In this document: piece by piece, positions 7,350-14,729 of the stretch | How positions within the stretch are numbered: position 1 is the first letter of the stretch | How the letters are laid out: every line of letters starts with the position of its first letter | Assembly (NCBI GenBank): GCA_009927055.1 | Contig: RFNS01000061.1 | Location: forward strand, 1-55,102 | Direction of reading: 5' to 3' | DNA: 55,102 nucleotides | Source of the DNA: Alphaproteobacteria bacterium | GTDB taxonomy: Bacteria; Pseudomonadota; Alphaproteobacteria; UBA9219; RFNS01 | Program-made: the position numbers and the translations under genes | Notes under the pieces: model-generated | The model's input: only the letters and a program-made list of their open reading frames with translations | What the model was told of the DNA's origin: nothing | Databases searched by the model: none

Positions 7350-8362
7350 TGAAAAAGTTTTTGATCACATCGGCTCTTGTCGCGGTCCTTGGTTTATCCA
7401 CACCCGCGATTGCCCATGAAGGACATGCCGAAGCGCCAGGCGAAGAAAGTGCGGGTGGCGCGGCTACAGTTTTGACGCTGTCAGATACGGCGATCAATAA
7501 TCTCGGCATCCAGACGGTCAAGGCAACCATCGCACCACGGGCAACAACGGTAGATGTGAACGGGATCGTCGAGTTTCTGCCGGAACGCCAAGCCATCGCC
7601 ACATCGCGCGCGGCGGGCCGCGTCTCTGAAATCCACGTCAAGGTGGGTGAGAAAGTGGCTAAGGGCCAGAGCCTTCTGACCATCCAGCCGATCTTCGTCG
7701 GCAGCTCTCCCGTATCGATCTCGTCGCCGATCGACGGCTATGTCACCAAGCAAAACGTCGTTTTGGGACAATCCGTCACGCCGGAGGCGGGATTGATGGA
7801 AATTGGCGACTCCTCGGAAGTTCTGGTGCGCGGCGTCATGTATGAAACGCCAGACGTTGCCAAAGTTCAAGTCGGCCAAAATGTCAGCGTCAATAGCAGC
7901 CTGATCGGCAATACGCCGCTACAGGGCAAGGTGCAGCGCATGGACGGTGCCTATGATCGCGGCAGCCGCACACTAAACGTCTATGCCCTGGTTGAAAACC
8001 CTGATCGCAAGCTGCTTGCCAATATGCAGGTCGTCCTCTCCGTCGAAGTGAGCGAGCCTGCCGATATTTTGACCGTTCCCGTCAAAGCCATTCTGGGCGA
8101 GAGCGGTGAACAATTCATCTTTGTAAAAAATGGCAATGAGTTTGAGCGCCGGAGCGTCAAACTGGGTGCGAAATTCGGCGCGGAGCGCGAAGTCTTGGAA
8201 GGTGTTTTCCCCGACGAGGAAGTCGTGACGGTCGGAAACTACCAGCTGCAATTCGCTAAGTCAGCTGAACCCAAAAAAGATGCCGCCACGACAAAAGACA
8301 AAAAAGATGTCCCTGCGGTGGAAGGCAAGAAGGAAGACGACGGTCACGGTCATGAGCATTGA
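7349..8362 (+). CDS. RND periplasmic adaptor (CnrB/CzcB-like membrane fusion protein)
   Basis: 337 residues. Signal peptide to about residue 22 (ALVAVLGLSTPAIAHEG). The lipoyl/barrel-sandwich halves are seen in RAAGRVSEIHVKVGEKVAKG and SPIDGYVTKQNVVLGQSVTP. A beta-barrel (KVQRMDGAYDRGSRTLNVYA) and membrane-proximal domain follow, with a charged tail ending GHGHEH that could bind metal. The N-terminal HEGHAE just after the signal is also His-rich. It bridges the inner-membrane pump and the outer-membrane factor. Its start overlaps the previous stop by one base, and the pump gene follows after 33 bases. Confidence 0.9.
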   Translation: MKKFLITSALVAVLGLSTPAIAHEGHAEAPGEESAGGAATVLTLSDTAINNLGIQTVKATIAPRATTVDVNGIVEFLPERQAIATSRAAGRVSEIHVKVGEKVAKGQSLLTIQPIFVGSSPVSISSPIDGYVTKQNVVLGQSVTPEAGLMEIGDSSEVLVRGVMYETPDVAKVQVGQNVSVNSSLIGNTPLQGKVQRMDGAYDRGSRTLNVYALVENPDRKLLANMQVVLSVEVSEPADILTVPVKAILGESGEQFIFVKNGNEFERRSVKLGAKFGAEREVLEGVFPDEEVVTVGNYQLQFAKSAEPKKDAATTKDKKDVPAVEGKKEDDGHGHEH

Positions 8363-8395
8363 TCGCCGCACGACCCGTGAACAGAGGATTATAAA

Positions 8396-11300
8396 ATGCT
8401 GAATGCAATCATCCAATTTTCTTTGAAGAACAGGCTTCTGGTCGTCGCGGCCTCGGCTTTGTTGATGGTCTACGGCGTGTTCGTGATCAGCAAACTGCCC
8501 GTCGACGTGTTTCCTGACTTGAACCGCCCGACCGTGACGATTTTCACCGAGGCTGAAGGTCTTGCGCCGGAAGAAGTTGAAGCCTTGGTCACTTGGCCTC
8601 TCGAAACGGCGGTCAATGGATCGACGGGGGTTGAGCGGGTGCGCTCGGCTTCCGCCATCGGTCTTTCGATTGTCTGGGTTGAGTTTGGCTGGGATACGAA
8701 TATCTATACCGCCCGTCAAATCGTGGCGGAGAAACTGCAACAGGCGCAGGAAACCCTGCCGCAGGACGTACGTCCCGTCATGGGGCCGATTTCCTCGATC
8801 ATGGGCGAGATCATGCTGGTTGGCTTGACCAGCGAGAACCCGAAGATCGGCGGCATGGATTTGCGCACGATTGCCGAGTGGGATATTCGCAACCGGATCC
8901 TTTCCATCTCCGGCATTTCGCAAGTCTCGGTGATCGGCGGTGAGCTGAAGCAGTATCAGGTGCTGGTTGATCCGTTGAAGCTTAAAAACTATGGCGTCAC
9001 GCTGCACGATGTCGAGGCCACGATTGAAGGATCGAACATCAATGCGACGGGCGGCTTCCTGTTGTCTGATTATCAGGAAAGCCTGATCCGCAACGTCGCC
9101 AGGGTCAAAACCATCGAAGATCTGGCAAAATCACCACTGCCCAAAGAAAACGGCAGCCCAACGCCACTGACTCTTGATCAAGTTGCTGATATCAAGCTCG
9201 GCGGGCCGCTCGCCAAGCGCGGGGATGCAAGCGTCAACGGTCAATCCGCCGTCATCCTCTCTATTCAAAAGCAGCCAGGCGCCGACACGATCAAACTCAC
9301 CAAGGCGGTCGAGGCGGAACTCGCCAGCATTCAAAAGACATTGCCGGAAGGCGTTAAAATCCACGGCGATATATTCAAGCAAGGAACCTTTATCGAACGG
9401 GCAATCAAGAACGTCGAAGAGGCTTTGCGCGACGGAGCAATCCTTGTAGCCATCGTTCTTTTCCTTTTTTTGCTCAACTTCCGCACCACCTTTATCACTT
9501 TGACCGCTATACCGTTGTCGTTTGTCTTGACCGCCATCGTCTTCAAGTATTTCGGGTTGAGCATCAACACCATGACCTTGGGCGGGCTGGCCGTCGCCAT
9601 CGGTGAGCTGGTTGATGATGCCATTGTCGACGTCGAAAACGTCTTCCGGCGTTTACGCGAGAACCGCCATGCCGAAAAATCGCGCAACCCTTTGCAAGTG
9701 ATCTTCGAAGCCTCCAGCGAAGTACGAAACTCCATCGTTTTCGCCACCATCATCGTGGTGCTGGTCTTTATCCCGCTCTTTGCAATGGGCGGCATCGAAG
9801 GCAAGATATTCCTACCGCTTGGCATAGCCTATATCACCTCCATCGTCGCGTCCTTGTTCGTCTCGCTGACGCTGACGCCCGCGCTTTGCTCCTACCTTTT
9901 GCCGAATATGAAGCGGATGAGCGCAGAGCATGACGGCTGGCTGATCCGTATGATCAAGGGAGGGCAAAAGCGCGTTCTGAACTTTGCTTTTCCCCATAGC
10001 CGATTAGTGCTGACCTTGGTCGCGTTGATCACGTTCGGGGTCATGGCGATGGTGCCGTTCTTCGGCAAGGAATTTTTACCCCAGTTCAACGAAGGATCGG
10101 TGACGATCAATATCCTGACGCCGCCTGGCACCAGCTTGGCCGAGTCAAACCGCATCGGCACGATTGCCGAGAACCTGATCCGTCAAGTGCCGGAAGCGTC
10201 CGAAACAGGACGCCGCACGGGCCGCGCCGAACGTGACGACCATGCGGAAGGCGTACATTCGAGCGAGATCGAAGTTGAGCTAAAGGAATCTGAACGCTCC
10301 CGTGGCGATATTCTGGCCGATATTCGTGATCGTCTGGATCAAATTCCAGGGATCGCGGTCAATATCGGGCAACCGATCTCTCACCGCATCGACCATATGA
10401 TGAGCGGTGTCCGTGCGCAGATGGCCATCAAACTTTTTGGCACCGATCTTGATGTCTTACGCGCCAAAGCAGAGGAAATCCGCCAAGCCATGAGCGAGGT
10501 CGAGGGCGTGGTCGACCTATCCGTGGAAAAACAAGTCCTGATCCCGCAGGTGCATGTACTGTTCGACCGCGAGAAGGCAGCGTCTTACGGCCTGTTGTCG
10601 GGCGAAGCGGCTGAGTATGCCGAACTTGCGATGCAAGGCAAGGCCGTGGGACAAGTTCTGGACGGGCAGCGCACCTATGATATCGTCATGCGCCTCTCGG
10701 ATGCCGCCCGTAATGATGTCGAAGCGATCAAACAAATTCCGGTCGATACGAAAGACGGCAATGTCGTACCGCTCCAGGCCATTGCGACCGTGCAGGACGC
10801 CAAGGGGCCGAATATCATCAACCGCGAGAACGCGCAACGTCGGATCGTGATACAGGCCAACGTCTCCGACCGCGATCTGGTAGGCGTGGTACAGAAGGTG
10901 CAAGCCGCCATCGACAGTAAGGTGCATCTGCCGCAAGGCTATTACGTCACCTATGGCGGTCAGTTTGAAAGTCAGGCCAGTGCCTCGCGCCTGATCGCGC
11001 TTTTGAGCCTGTTCTCCCTCGCGGGCATGTTCATGGTTCTCTATGTCCACTTCAAGAGCGCCAATCTTGCCCTGCAGGTCATGACGTCCATCCCGCTTGC
11101 CTTTATTGGCGCGGTGATCGGCGTTTGGCTGTCCGGCGGCGTGTTCTCGATTGCCACCATGGTCGGTTTTGTAACGCTGACAGGCATTGCCGCCCGCAAC
11201 GGTATCATGATGATCGCTCACTATATCCACCTGATGGAGCATGAAGGCGAGAAGTTCGATCTGGCTATGGTGTATCGCGGCACGTCCGAGCGGATCATCC

Positions 11301-11518
11301 CCGTGTTGATGACCGCGCTGACCGCCTCTCTGGCTCTCATCCCTCTGGTGATCGCCGCCGACGAGCCAGGCCGCGAATTGTTGCATCCGGTCGCCGTGGT
11401 CATCTTCTGCGGTCTATTCTCCAGTACCTTGCTTGACCTTACGGTGCGTCCGCTTGTGTTCTGGAAGTTCGGCAAAAAGCCAATCTCAACCTTGTTACCC
11501 CAAGCCATAACCCCATAA
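8396..11518 (+). CDS. Heavy-metal efflux RND permease (CusA/CzcA family)
   Basis: 1040 residues, the normal length for HME-RND pumps, with membrane helix 1 at the N-terminus, two large periplasmic loops and twelve expected helices. The proton-relay helix 4 reads GELVDDAIVDVEN (residues 403-415). This differs from the DFG..DGA....EN signature of CzcA/CnrA (Co, Zn, Cd, Ni) and the A.GAMVDAAIVMIEN of CusA (Cu, Ag), as I recall them, so the substrate cannot be read off. The loop GRRTGRAERDDHAEG is typical of the family. It is driven by the ECF promoter at 6056. The sensor suggests Co/Ni, while downstream proteins look copper-related. Confidence 0.92.
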   Translation: MLNAIIQFSLKNRLLVVAASALLMVYGVFVISKLPVDVFPDLNRPTVTIFTEAEGLAPEEVEALVTWPLETAVNGSTGVERVRSASAIGLSIVWVEFGWDTNIYTARQIVAEKLQQAQETLPQDVRPVMGPISSIMGEIMLVGLTSENPKIGGMDLRTIAEWDIRNRILSISGISQVSVIGGELKQYQVLVDPLKLKNYGVTLHDVEATIEGSNINATGGFLLSDYQESLIRNVARVKTIEDLAKSPLPKENGSPTPLTLDQVADIKLGGPLAKRGDASVNGQSAVILSIQKQPGADTIKLTKAVEAELASIQKTLPEGVKIHGDIFKQGTFIERAIKNVEEALRDGAILVAIVLFLFLLNFRTTFITLTAIPLSFVLTAIVFKYFGLSINTMTLGGLAVAIGELVDDAIVDVENVFRRLRENRHAEKSRNPLQVIFEASSEVRNSIVFATIIVVLVFIPLFAMGGIEGKIFLPLGIAYITSIVASLFVSLTLTPALCSYLLPNMKRMSAEHDGWLIRMIKGGQKRVLNFAFPHSRLVLTLVALITFGVMAMVPFFGKEFLPQFNEGSVTINILTPPGTSLAESNRIGTIAENLIRQVPEASETGRRTGRAERDDHAEGVHSSEIEVELKESERSRGDILADIRDRLDQIPGIAVNIGQPISHRIDHMMSGVRAQMAIKLFGTDLDVLRAKAEEIRQAMSEVEGVVDLSVEKQVLIPQVHVLFDREKAASYGLLSGEAAEYAELAMQGKAVGQVLDGQRTYDIVMRLSDAARNDVEAIKQIPVDTKDGNVVPLQAIATVQDAKGPNIINRENAQRRIVIQANVSDRDLVGVVQKVQAAIDSKVHLPQGYYVTYGGQFESQASASRLIALLSLFSLAGMFMVLYVHFKSANLALQVMTSIPLAFIGAVIGVWLSGGVFSIATMVGFVTLTGIAARNGIMMIAHYIHLMEHEGEKFDLAMVYRGTSERIIPVLMTALTASLALIPLVIAADEPGRELLHPVAVVIFCGLFSSTLLDLTVRPLVFWKFGKKPISTLLPQAITP

Positions 11519-11529
11519 AGGAGACCATC

Positions 11530-12012
11530 ATGAAAAAACTACTACTGACCGCCGCTATCATTGCCTTGACAGGGTTACAGCCCGCTCTGGCTCATGAAGG
11601 CGAAGATCATTCAAAAACGGAACAACATGGCCAACACGAAACCTCGGCCATTCATGACGAGGCCACCCAGATAACGACCAAAGACGATGCCCTCAAAGTA
11701 ATGCGTGACGGCGTGTCGTTTATGGATGAAGCCGTAAACAAACACAAAGCTGACTTATTTGCCGGTGGAAAAGTAATGGATCAACTCCATGATGTGACGG
11801 TTCATATTGAAGAAGCGGCCAAGTTTCTTGAAAGTGACACTGCAAATATAGATCCAGCAAAGAAGGCTCGTTTGTCCAGCGCAATCAAACAACTCGTAAA
11901 AACCACAACGGACTTCCATGTCGCTACGCACGATAAGAATATCGATAAAACCTTGGTTGAACTCAAAAAAACCCAAGGCGCGTTGAAACTGGTCGAATCT
12001 GCTTTGAAATAG
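11530..12012 (+). CDS. Periplasmic helical protein with His-rich N-terminus
   Basis: 160 residues. Signal peptide MKKLLLTAAIIALTGLQPALA, then a His-rich segment (HEGEDHSKTEQHGQHE) likely to bind metal. The rest (about residues 50-160) is predicted as amphipathic helices, without Cys, resembling small four-helix periplasmic proteins. I recognise no named family. It lies 11 bases after the pump gene with a good site (AAAGGAG), so it belongs to the efflux operon. A periplasmic metal buffer or chaperone is a reasonable inference, not shown. Confidence 0.75.
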   Translation: MKKLLLTAAIIALTGLQPALAHEGEDHSKTEQHGQHETSAIHDEATQITTKDDALKVMRDGVSFMDEAVNKHKADLFAGGKVMDQLHDVTVHIEEAAKFLESDTANIDPAKKARLSSAIKQLVKTTTDFHVATHDKNIDKTLVELKKTQGALKLVESALK

Positions 12013-12022
12013 GGAGGACGTT

Positions 12023-12277
12023 ATGAAGGGAATATTACTCGCTTTAGCTGCAGGAACGCTGTTTCTTGCAGGTTGCACTACGGTTCCAGCACCTTCTCTT
12101 GAAGAGCAGATGCAGGGAAAAACACAGGCAGAACGCGCGGTTTTTCTTAAAGAAAAATGCCTTGAAGAAGCCTCGTATCGTTACATGGGCAAATACCGGA
12201 GCAACAGCTCAGGTCATGTGTCCCGCATGACGGATATCTGCAATGCCATGTCGGGCGAGATGGCAAAAACCAAATAA
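12023..12277 (+). CDS. Small lipoprotein in the metal operon
   Basis: 84 residues with a lipoprotein signal ending LFLAGC (lipobox, Cys18). The mature part is short and charged, with two further Cys (in EKCLEEASYRY and TDICNAMSG) that could form a disulfide. Preceded by GGGAGG and spaced 10 bases from its neighbour. Probably outer-membrane-anchored. Function not recognised; another small lipoprotein with a paired-Cys mature part is encoded at 14060-14287. Confidence 0.7.
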   Translation: MKGILLALAAGTLFLAGCTTVPAPSLEEQMQGKTQAERAVFLKEKCLEEASYRYMGKYRSNSSGHVSRMTDICNAMSGEMAKTK

Positions 12278-12292
12278 TCGAGGAGAAAACTC

Positions 12293-13174
12293 ATGAAACT
12301 ACTTCACGCATTGCTCATTACTACGATCTTGACCACAGGGGCCGCGGCCTATGCCGCAGGCGATCATGCTGGCGGTCACACTTCCAACGCTCCCGCCGCC
12401 ACAAGCATGTCTCATGATGCGATGGGGCATGGTGGCGAGAGAATGGAAGTCATGGCCGCACAAAATATGGTCAAGCTGGCGCTTGAGCCAGCCGCTCCTT
12501 TGCAGGCGGGAAAGACCACGCAAGTGACCGTAAAGCTGAATGCTGTTGCCGACGGCAAACCTCTGACGCTGGATGATCTTAAGGAAGCGCATACCAAGAA
12601 ACTGCACTTGCTGGTCGTCGATCCGACGCTGACTGATTACCATCACATTCATCCTGTGGCGGGTGAAAAGCCTGGCGAGTATGTATTCGATTTCACGCCG
12701 CTTAAAAACGATACTTATCGCGTTTGGGCGGATGTGATCCCCGTTGCCACGGACAAGCAGGAGTATGTGCAAACCGACATGGGAACGCCCGCCAAGGAAA
12801 AGGCCAGCATCGATAAGGCCACGAGCATGATGGCAACGGTGGACGGATACACCTTTACCCTGGCATTGGACGGAGAGCCGAAAGCGGGCAGCCCCGTGAT
12901 GGGCAACGTCACCGTTACCAAGGACGGTCAGCCTTTTACCGGATTGGAGCCTGTGATGGGTGCTTTCGCGCATGTGGTCGGATTCACCGAAGATTATAAT
13001 TCCGTCCTCCATGTCCACCCGATGGGCAAAGAGCCGACCAACGATGCCGAGCGTGGCGGGCCGAAGCTGGAGTTCCATATCGAGCCTGAGAAAGCGGGCT
13101 TTGTGAAGCTATTTACCCAAGTCCGTATTGGCGGGAAGGATATTTTCGCGCCGTTCGGAATAACCGTGAAATAA
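12293..13174 (+). CDS. Periplasmic two-domain His-rich protein (FixH/YtkA-like fold suspected)
   Basis: 293 residues. Signal peptide to about residue 22, then a His/Met-rich linker (GDHAGGHTS, SMSHDAMGHGGERME). Two related beta-sandwich halves follow: the first contains KKLHLLVVDPTLTDYHHIHP (about residues 102-121), the second AFAHVVGFTEDYNSVLHVHP (about 222-241). The repeated His-x-His-Pro ends suggest metal ligands in each half. Similar proteins accompany copper and silver export systems (recalled). It probably binds metal in the periplasm for the neighbouring efflux pump. The gene is spaced 15 bases from its neighbour with a GAGGAG site. Confidence 0.75.
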   Translation: MKLLHALLITTILTTGAAAYAAGDHAGGHTSNAPAATSMSHDAMGHGGERMEVMAAQNMVKLALEPAAPLQAGKTTQVTVKLNAVADGKPLTLDDLKEAHTKKLHLLVVDPTLTDYHHIHPVAGEKPGEYVFDFTPLKNDTYRVWADVIPVATDKQEYVQTDMGTPAKEKASIDKATSMMATVDGYTFTLALDGEPKAGSPVMGNVTVTKDGQPFTGLEPVMGAFAHVVGFTEDYNSVLHVHPMGKEPTNDAERGGPKLEFHIEPEKAGFVKLFTQVRIGGKDIFAPFGITVK

Positions 13175-13195
13175 CCCCCGAAAAAGGAGAATACG

Positions 13196-13702
13196 ATGAA
13201 GACGTTTTTACTGGCACTTATGATGGCCTTGACCACACTTGCTCCCGCGATGGCTGCGGATACCAGCCATGCACATGATAGCGCTTGGCTTAAACCTACC
13301 GAGGCGCAGTATGTGTGTATGATGAACAATAAGGTTTTCGATAAACCGCAAATTGCGATCGAAGTTGAAGGCAAGACCTATTACGGCTGCTGCCCGATGT
13401 GCGCGGATAAGCTGAAGAACGACGTTTCTTTGCGCACGGCAACCGATCCTGTTAGCGGGAAACCTGTCGATAAGGCCAGTGCCGTCATCGGTGCGGATAC
13501 GCATGGCATGACATACTACTTCGAGAGCAAGGAAAACTTTGATAAATTCGCCAGCGGCCCGATGCCTCCTATGGACGGCGGCATGAAAATGCACGAGATG
13601 AAGGGTGGCATGATGATGCAGGAAGAGAAAAATGGGGCGACAAAGAGCGTCGATCCAGCGCCTTCCTCCAAGAACGATGAAAATCATCAACAGCACCATT
13701 AA
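13196..13702 (+). CDS. Periplasmic TRASH/YHS-type metal-binding protein with Met/His-rich tail
   Basis: 168 residues. Signal peptide to about residue 21 (LLALMMALTTLAPAMA). The core has TRASH-like cysteines: YVCMMNNKVFDKP and TYYGCCPMCADKL, then a YHS-like segment DPVSGKPVDKAS with TYYFESKENFDKFA. The tail is Met-rich (PPMDGGMKMHEMKGGMMMQE) and ends NHQQHH, typical of periplasmic Cu(I)/Ag(I) binding. It sits inside the metal operon. The copper-type ligands contrast with the Co/Ni-type sensor at its head. Confidence 0.8.
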   Translation: MKTFLLALMMALTTLAPAMAADTSHAHDSAWLKPTEAQYVCMMNNKVFDKPQIAIEVEGKTYYGCCPMCADKLKNDVSLRTATDPVSGKPVDKASAVIGADTHGMTYYFESKENFDKFASGPMPPMDGGMKMHEMKGGMMMQEEKNGATKSVDPAPSSKNDENHQQHH

Positions 13703-13713
13703 GGGAGAACGTC

Positions 13714-13941
13714 ATGCACCACGATAAAGACTGCGCACACGACCACAAGGGACCGTTGTCATGGATTCTTTCATGGAAAGGCATCGCCCTGATCCTGGTT
13801 CTGGCTGGTATCAGCTACTATCTTTTGACCGTCCACTTGGCGCATCTGGCCGTGGCGTTGCCGTATCTTTTCCTGTTGGCTTGTCCGTTGATGCATATCT
13901 TCGGACATAAACATAATCACGGCGACCATAAAAAGGACTGA
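13714..13941 (+). CDS. DUF2933-type small membrane protein
   Basis: 75 residues. A His/Cys-rich cytoplasmic start (HHDKDCAHDHKG), two hydrophobic segments (residues about 21-36 and 41-58), and the end ACPLMHIFGHKHNHGDH, which matches the CPLMH..HxHxH pattern of DUF2933 proteins found beside copper-resistance genes (recalled). GGGAG lies upstream. It is the last gene of the long operon begun at 4698; no clear terminator follows before the next ECF promoter at 13983. Confidence 0.75.
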   Translation: MHHDKDCAHDHKGPLSWILSWKGIALILVLAGISYYLLTVHLAHLAVALPYLFLLACPLMHIFGHKHNHGDHKKD

Positions 13942-13982
13942 TCGAGGCAGATATTCCGGCAAAAATAGGCTTTCGCTCTTCA

Positions 13983-14008
13983 GGGATGAGCACTTTCAAA
14001 ACGTATTA
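13983..14008 (+). promoter_or_regulatory. Third ECF promoter copy
   Basis: GGGAT (13983-13987), 14 bases, CGTATTA (14002-14008). Against the cnrY promoter, 21 of 27 aligned bases agree (AGGGAT, ACTTT and AACGTATTA blocks). It stands 51 bases before the lipoprotein start at 14060, extending the CnrH regulon beyond the two promoters expected from C. metallidurans. Confidence 0.65.
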
Positions 14009-14059
14009 TTAATGTGACGAATGCCTCGTCTCATTAACTCACTGAGAAAGAAGTCTATC

Positions 14060-14287
14060 ATGATGAAGAATATGTCTCTTACGTCGCTTCGTTTGGGAGG
14101 ACTGTTGGCTTTAACTACACTATTGGCCGCATGCGCTGCAACGACGACAACGGCAACGCCCCCTCAAACGCAAAAATATAATAGCCAGGAGTGCAAGCAG
14201 ATGCGTGGACGTGGCGCGATTAATCTCGACCAATACAAAAAATGCATTTACGGCCAGCCATTTGAAGTACTGGATAAAGCATCTTAG
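14060..14287 (+). CDS. Small lipoprotein under ECF control
   Basis: 75 residues from ATG 14060 (AAGAAG upstream; an in-frame ATG at 14021 would put basic residues before the signal, and 14063 is also possible). The signal ends TLLAAC, a lipobox, followed by AATTTTATPP. The mature part carries two Cys (QECKQM, YKKCIYG) that could pair. It resembles the lipoprotein at 12023-12277 only in general plan. Its own ECF promoter and terminator make it a separate transcription unit, likely metal-induced. Function unknown. Confidence 0.65.
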   Translation: MMKNMSLTSLRLGGLLALTTLLAACAATTTTATPPQTQKYNSQECKQMRGRGAINLDQYKKCIYGQPFEVLDKAS

Positions 14288-14325
14288 TTGATAATTGAGG
14301 CGCGTATTTTTTAAATAAAGAGACA

Positions 14326-14360
14326 AGCCTGCCGATATGCTCCGACAGGCTGTTTATTTT
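14326..14360 (+). terminator. Intrinsic terminator after the lipoprotein gene
   Basis: AGCCTG (14326-14331) pairs with CAGGCT (14346-14351) across a 14-base loop that can itself fold, followed by GTTTATTTTTCTC. It separates the ECF-driven unit from csoR. Confidence 0.65.
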
Positions 14361-14393
14361 TCTCAAGTCTTGATTACGGCACGTTTTATACTA

Positions 14394-14412
14394 TATACCC
14401 CTATAAGGTATA
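14394..14412 (+). promoter_or_regulatory. CsoR-type operator upstream of csoR-copA
   Basis: TATACCCCTATAAGGTATA (14394-14412) is an imperfect dyad (TATACC / GGTATA) with the C-tract seen in operators of the CsoR/RcnR/FrmR family (recalled). It lies 20 bases before the csoR start, where a bound repressor would block transcription of csoR and copA. Confidence 0.65.
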
Positions 14413-14432
14413 TAATTGAACGGAGAAACCAG

Positions 14433-14717
14433 ATGCCAAGTCAAAGACACCCATCGCATGAGGCGGAAATCAAACGTCTTAACCGTATCGCTGGGCAGGT
14501 CGAAGGAGTCAAGAAAATGGTCGAGGAAGGCCGTTATTGTCCCGAAATCCTCTCTCAGTTACGGGCCGTGCGCTCGGCGGTCAAGGGGATCGAAACAGAA
14601 ATCCTGCGCCGTCATTTATCGTCCTGCGTGGTGAGCGCCATGCAAGGCGGCGATAAAGCCAGCCGCATGAAATACATCGAGGAAGTCACAAATTTATTCT
14701 CAAAATTCGACGAATAA
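14433..14717 (+). CDS. csoR: CsoR-type Cu(I)-sensing repressor (DUF156 family)
   Basis: 94 residues from ATG 14433 (CGGAG upstream; a longer frame from 14337 would swallow the operator). All-helical DUF156 protein with RLNRIAGQVEGVKKMVEEG. Cys36, His61 and Cys65 (in RYCPEI and RHLSSC) match the ligand positions recalled for Mycobacterium tuberculosis CsoR, the X-Cys-His-Cys set that senses Cu(I), rather than the His-Cys-His-His set of RcnR. Expected to leave its operator when copper binds, inducing copA 12 bases downstream. Confidence 0.88.
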   Translation: MPSQRHPSHEAEIKRLNRIAGQVEGVKKMVEEGRYCPEILSQLRAVRSAVKGIETEILRRHLSSCVVSAMQGGDKASRMKYIEEVTNLFSKFDE

Positions 14718-14729
14718 GGAATATCAGCC

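Noticed and set aside
10517-11386. A 289-residue open frame on the minus strand
   Set aside because: It is antisense to the RND pump and rich in His, Asp and Arg without motifs, a by-product of codon bias.
12299-13078. A 259-residue minus-strand frame
   Set aside because: Antisense to the His-rich periplasmic protein gene, which has a signal peptide and ribosome site; the shadow has neither.
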